Position numbers and translations under genes: made by a program | In this document: piece by piece, positions 6,237 to 8,768 of the stretch | Numbering within the stretch: the stretch's first letter is position 1 | Layout of the letters: every line of letters begins with the position of its first letter | The notes under the pieces: generated by a model | What the model was told of the DNA's origin: nothing | The model's input: only the letters and a program-made list of their open reading frames with translations | Databases searched by the model: none | Source of the DNA: Paracoccus sp. (in: a-proteobacteria) | GTDB taxonomy: Bacteria > Pseudomonadota > Alphaproteobacteria > Rhodobacterales > Rhodobacteraceae | NCBI GenBank assembly: GCA_031178645.1 | Contig: JAPSIP010000047.1 | Location: 335 to 9,102, forward strand | Direction: 5' to 3' | Length of the DNA stretch: 8,768 bases

Positions 6237-6261
6237 CGGCCCGCCCTGCGCGGGCCGTTTT
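6237..6261 (+). terminator. Rho-independent terminator after the bactofilin gene
   Basis: A perfect 8-bp stem CGGCCCGC (6237-6244) / GCGGGCCG (6250-6257) with a 5-base loop CCTGC is followed by TTTT (6258-6261), 20 bases after the bactofilin stop. The U-run is short, but the all-G/C stem is strong and the position fits. It separates the cell-shape operon from the catabolic operon downstream. Confidence 0.85.
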
Positions 6262-6296
6262 GCCATGCCTGCCCAGCCCCGACTTTCGCGCGGAGA

Positions 6297-6330
6297 GGCA
6301 GAAAGCATCTGCCAATCCGCAAGAATGCGG
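6297..6330 (+). repeat. Two adjacent short inverted repeats in the leader region of the hydrolase operon
   Basis: GGCAGA (6297-6302) and TCTGCC (6308-6313) are perfect arms around AAGCA. Directly after, CCGCA (6317-6321) and TGCGG (6326-6330) are perfect arms around AGAA. They lie 60-95 bases before the ATG at 6391, where a promoter should be. They could be regulator half-sites, but short repeats are common in GC-rich DNA and I find no convincing -35/-10 pair here. Confidence 0.3.
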
Positions 6331-6349
6331 CGGCTGGACTTCCGCTAGG

Positions 6350-6378
6350 GTTCCGGGACAGGTTCGATGGACCGGAAC
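6350..6378 (+). promoter_or_regulatory. Candidate operator: 7-bp inverted repeat before the hydrolase gene
   Basis: GTTCCGG (6350-6356) and CCGGAAC (6372-6378) are perfect arms with a 15-bp spacer, 22 bp centre to centre (about two helical turns). The right arm ends one base before the ribosome-site region GGGGAGGA (6380-6387). A dimeric repressor site or a leader hairpin next to the ribosome site would both fit. No regulator gene is adjacent, so the partner is unknown. Confidence 0.4.
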
Positions 6379-6390
6379 AGGGGAGGACGC

Positions 6391-7239
6391 ATGAAACTGG
6401 TACGATACGGCGCGAAGGGTCAGGAACGGCCCGGCATTCTGGACAGTGACGGAGCGGTGCGCGACCTGTCGCGGCACCTGGCGGATATCGACGGCGGTTG
6501 CCTGACCACTGAGGGCCTGGCCGCGTTGCGCGCCATCGACCCGGCCTTCCTGCCCCTGGTCGAGGGCACGCCGCAGCAGGATCTGCGATTGGGTGCCTGC
6601 GTGGGCAGCGTCGGCAAGTTCCTGGCCGTCGGCCTCAATTATGCCGATCATGCCGCCGAAGCGGGAATGGACGTCCCGGCCGAGCCGATCCTGTTCACCA
6701 AATGGACCAGCTGCATCGCCGGGCCGGACGACGACCTTGCCCTGCCGCACGATTCGACCGCCACGGATTGGGAGGTCGAACTGGGCATCGTCATCGGCGA
6801 CGGCGGGCGCGACATTGCCCTGGACCGGGCGGCGGACCACATCGCCGGTTATTGCGTCATCAACGACATCAGCGAACGCGAATGGCAGTTGCGGCGCGGC
6901 GGCACCTGGGACAAGGGCAAGGGCTATGACGGCTTCGGCCCCATCGGCCCCTGGCTGGTCACCGCAGACGAGATCGCGGACCCGGCCGCCCTGCGCCTGT
7001 GGCTGGAGGTTGACGGCCACCGCTTCCAGGACGGCACCACCGCGACAATGGTCTTTGGTCCCGCCGAAATCGTGTCCTATGCGTCCCGCTTCACGACCCT
7101 GATGCCGGGCGACGTGATTGCCACCGGCACACCGCCGGGCGTCGGCATGGGGCAGAAGCCGCCGGTCTATCTGCGGCGCGGGCAGGTGATGCGCCTGGGC
7201 ATCGACGGCCTGGGCCAGCAGACGCAGAAGGTGGTCTGA
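6391..7239 (+). CDS. Fumarylacetoacetate hydrolase-family enzyme (2,4-diketo-3-deoxy sugar acid hydrolase-like)
   Basis: A 282-residue enzyme of the FAH superfamily. Residues ~1-65 are the variable N-terminal cap; the FAH core follows, with GLNYADHAAEAGM, DWEVELGIVIG (metal ligands E128 and E130), GYCVINDISERE (ligand D159), KGYDGFGPIGPWLV and the C-terminal GDVIATGTPPGVGMG. This places it with proteins often labelled ureidoglycolate lyase, among which are the 2,4-diketo-3-deoxy-L-fuconate and -rhamnonate hydrolases of non-phosphorylating sugar pathways, giving pyruvate plus a hydroxy acid. Such cytoplasmic enzymes need Mg or Mn and cleave or hydrate beta-diketo acids. The exact substrate cannot be read from sequence. 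The ATG at 6391 follows a strong GGGAGGA; an in-frame ATG at 6367 would add eight residues and bury that ribosome site. The next gene starts one base after the stop, so the two are one operon. Confidence 0.88.
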   Translation: MKLVRYGAKGQERPGILDSDGAVRDLSRHLADIDGGCLTTEGLAALRAIDPAFLPLVEGTPQQDLRLGACVGSVGKFLAVGLNYADHAAEAGMDVPAEPILFTKWTSCIAGPDDDLALPHDSTATDWEVELGIVIGDGGRDIALDRAADHIAGYCVINDISEREWQLRRGGTWDKGKGYDGFGPIGPWLVTADEIADPAALRLWLEVDGHRFQDGTTATMVFGPAEIVSYASRFTTLMPGDVIATGTPPGVGMGQKPPVYLRRGQVMRLGIDGLGQQTQKVV

Positions 7240-7240
7240 C

Positions 7241-7963
7241 ATGGCCCCCGCGCGATCCGTCATCATCACCGGCGCAGGCAGCGGCATTGGGCGGGCCACC
7301 GCGCGGCGCTTCCTGGCCGAAGGGTGGCGGGTCGCGCTGCTGGGCCGCAAAGAAGGCGCCCTGCGGGATACCGCCGGGGACGCACCTGCCCTGATCCTGC
7401 CCTGCGATGTCACGGATGAGGCTGGGGTCGACGCGGCCTTCGACGGTTGCCGTGCGGAATGGGGTCGGCTGGACGTGCTGTTCAACAATGCCGGACGCGG
7501 CGCCGATCCCGCCACGCCGGACGAAGTCGATGCCGCCACCTTCCGCGACGTGATCGCCACCAATGTGACGGGCATGTTCCTGTGTGCCCGCGCGGCGTTT
7601 CGGCTGATGCGCGCGCAAGATCCGCAGGGCGGGCGGATCATCAACAACGGGTCGATCGCGGCCCATGCGCCGAGGCCGGGGTCGATTGCCTATACGACCT
7701 CGAAGCACGCGGTCACGGGGTTGACGAAATCGCTGTCGCTGGACGGGCGACCCTTCGACATCGCCTGCGGCCAGATCGACATCGGCAATGCCGCTACCGA
7801 GTTGCTGGCCCAGGTCAGCACCAACGCGCCGGACGCGGAACCGCTGATGGACGTGGGCGTGGTCGCCGACGCGGTCCTGCACATGGCCGGCCTGCCCAAG
7901 GGCGCAAATGTCCAGTTCATGACCGTCATGGCGACCAACATGCCCTTTATCGGGCGCGGCTAG
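7241..7963 (+). CDS. Short-chain dehydrogenase/reductase (SDR)
   Basis: A 240-residue classical SDR. The Rossmann motif is TGAGSGIG (10-17), the NNAG motif is at 82-85, and the catalytic set is N108, S138, Y151 and K155 (YTTSK). R36 after the second strand (LLGRK) favours NADP(H) over NAD(H), by family rule. The C-terminus, with CGQIDIGNAATE and a final MATNMPFIGRG, lacks the usual GRxGxPEEIA...FVTG segment of 3-oxoacyl-ACP reductase-like SDRs, so it belongs to another subgroup. It starts one base after the hydrolase stop and must be translationally coupled. In fucose/rhamnose oxidative pathways an SDR makes the diketo acid that an FAH-family enzyme then cleaves; that pairing is suggestive here but the substrate is unproven. 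The stop overlaps that of the convergent DUF2189 gene. Confidence 0.9.
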   Translation: MAPARSVIITGAGSGIGRATARRFLAEGWRVALLGRKEGALRDTAGDAPALILPCDVTDEAGVDAAFDGCRAEWGRLDVLFNNAGRGADPATPDEVDAATFRDVIATNVTGMFLCARAAFRLMRAQDPQGGRIINNGSIAAHAPRPGSIAYTTSKHAVTGLTKSLSLDGRPFDIACGQIDIGNAATELLAQVSTNAPDAEPLMDVGVVADAVLHMAGLPKGANVQFMTVMATNMPFIGRG

Positions 7964-8760
7964 CTGCCCGGCATCACCCGGCGATAGACATGCCAGCTGG
8001 CATGGCCCAAGACCGGCATCACCACAAGCAGCCCCAGAAAGCCCGGCAGGATCGCCAGGAACAGCCAGATCGCGATCAGGGCCGCCCAGACGGCCATCAC
8101 CCCCGGATTTTCCGCCACGGCGCGGCAGGACGTGATGATGGCGGTGATGAAATCGACCTCACGTTCCATCAGCAGGGGCAGGCCGACCACGGTGAAGCTG
8201 AACTGTACGGTCGCAAAGCCGCCGCCGATGATCGTGCCCAGGACCAGCATCGCCAGCCCCCTGCCCCCCAGCAGCACCTCGAACGAGGAGGTGATGTTGG
8301 TCAGCGCCGAGACGCCCATGAACAGCGCAAAGACCGTATGGGCCACAAAGACCCAGAACATGAACAGCAGCAGGATCACCATCGCCATCGACGGGATCTG
8401 CCGCTGGCGCTGTTCGAAGACCACGCGCAGGATACGGGCCGTGTCCAAGGCCTCGCCGGCCTCGATCCGGCGGCTGACCTCGTACAGGCCAACGGCCGCG
8501 AAGGGCGCGATCAGCGGAAAGCCCAGGATGAAGGGGATCAGCCACCATTCCTGCCCCGAGGCCAGGGCAACCGAGGCAAGCACCCAGCCGCCCAGCACAT
8601 AGAAGGCCGAAAACATCAGTCCGAAGGCGGGCGCGCGGCGGAAGTCCCGCCAGCCCAGGGTCAGCGCCTGCGACAGGTCGGACAGGGCGATCAGGCGGGG
8701 ATCGGGGATGTCATCCGGCAGGTTCCGGTGGTCGCGCGCGGACAGGTCGGATCGGGTCAA
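7960..8760 (-). CDS. DUF2189 integral membrane protein
   Basis: A protein of 266 residues as drawn, with a polar N-terminus and about six transmembrane helices (~44-66, 72-92, 124-149, 168-193, 220-240, 241-258). WRDFRRAPAFGLMFSAFYVLGGW, PFAAVGLYEVSRRIEAGE and a loop with FEQRQRQIP are features I associate with DUF2189, a family of inner-membrane proteins of unknown function common in alphaproteobacteria. The start is unresolved: the frame stays open to the window edge, no in-frame ATG exists before residue 49, and the only early candidate here is TTG at 8760, with GGGAA just upstream. The gene may start a few codons beyond the edge, so the N-terminus should be treated as provisional. It is transcribed toward the SDR gene. 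Confidence 0.8.
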   Translation of the reverse strand: MTRSDLSARDHRNLPDDIPDPRLIALSDLSQALTLGWRDFRRAPAFGLMFSAFYVLGGWVLASVALASGQEWWLIPFILGFPLIAPFAAVGLYEVSRRIEAGEALDTARILRVVFEQRQRQIPSMAMVILLLFMFWVFVAHTVFALFMGVSALTNITSSFEVLLGGRGLAMLVLGTIIGGGFATVQFSFTVVGLPLLMEREVDFITAIITSCRAVAENPGVMAVWAALIAIWLFLAILPGFLGLLVVMPVLGHASWHVYRRVMPGS

Positions 8761-8768
8761 GGATTCCC

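Noticed and set aside
7241..7963. Naming the SDR as 2-keto-3-deoxy-L-fuconate/rhamnonate dehydrogenase from its FAH neighbour
   Set aside because: Its C-terminus differs from the SDR type expected for those enzymes, and no other sugar-pathway gene is in view.
1..8768. Mobile elements, CRISPR, tRNA/rRNA genes, toxin-antitoxin or phage genes
   Set aside because: None seen; composition is uniform and all substantial coding space is accounted for by ordinary chromosomal genes.

Overview
The window is GC-rich with strong G/C preference at third codon positions. Gene content points to a Rhodobacterales-type alphaproteobacterium, most likely Paracoccus or a close relative: two short-chain fatty acyl-CoA regulators (ScfR), an M23 peptidase coupled to a bactofilin, and a DUF2189 membrane protein. 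This placement rests on protein character, not on a search. I see no rRNA, tRNA, CRISPR array, insertion sequence or sign of recent transfer, and no gene-free stretch over 300 bases.

Positions 1-2687 (minus strand) hold a sensory block. A transcription regulator of the ScfR type (1428-2687) is followed by a promoter with a perfect TTGACA -35. That promoter serves a tight three-gene operon: a single-domain response regulator (1008-1364), a 93-residue two-helix membrane protein (721-1002), and the N-terminal part of a sodium:solute-symporter-type membrane protein of the CbrA/CrbS sensor-kinase class (1-731, cut by the window edge). Divergent from this, a second ScfR regulator (2863-4260, plus) has a perfect 11-bp inverted repeat containing two TTTGCAAA boxes just upstream of its start. 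Together this looks like a locus sensing acetate, propionate or other short-chain acids, with one arm outside or at the membrane (symporter-kinase and response regulator) and one arm inside (acyl-CoA-responsive regulators).

Positions 4368-6261 (plus) are a cell-shape operon: a membrane-anchored coiled-coil M23 endopeptidase with all metal and catalytic residues, overlapped by 11 bp with a bactofilin that carries an MFSK membrane-targeting N-terminus, closed by a clear intrinsic terminator.

Positions 6391-7963 (plus) are a two-gene catabolic operon: a fumarylacetoacetate-hydrolase-family enzyme and a short-chain dehydrogenase/reductase, one base apart, behind a leader with several inverted repeats. 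A convergent DUF2189 six-helix membrane protein (7960-8760, minus) ends the window. Its stop codon and that of the dehydrogenase overlap in one CTAG.

The most interesting points are the histidine-kinase-like H-box inside the minus-strand ScfR protein, which lies next to an orphan-type response regulator, and the unusual spacing of the two TTTGCAAA boxes in front of the plus-strand ScfR gene.
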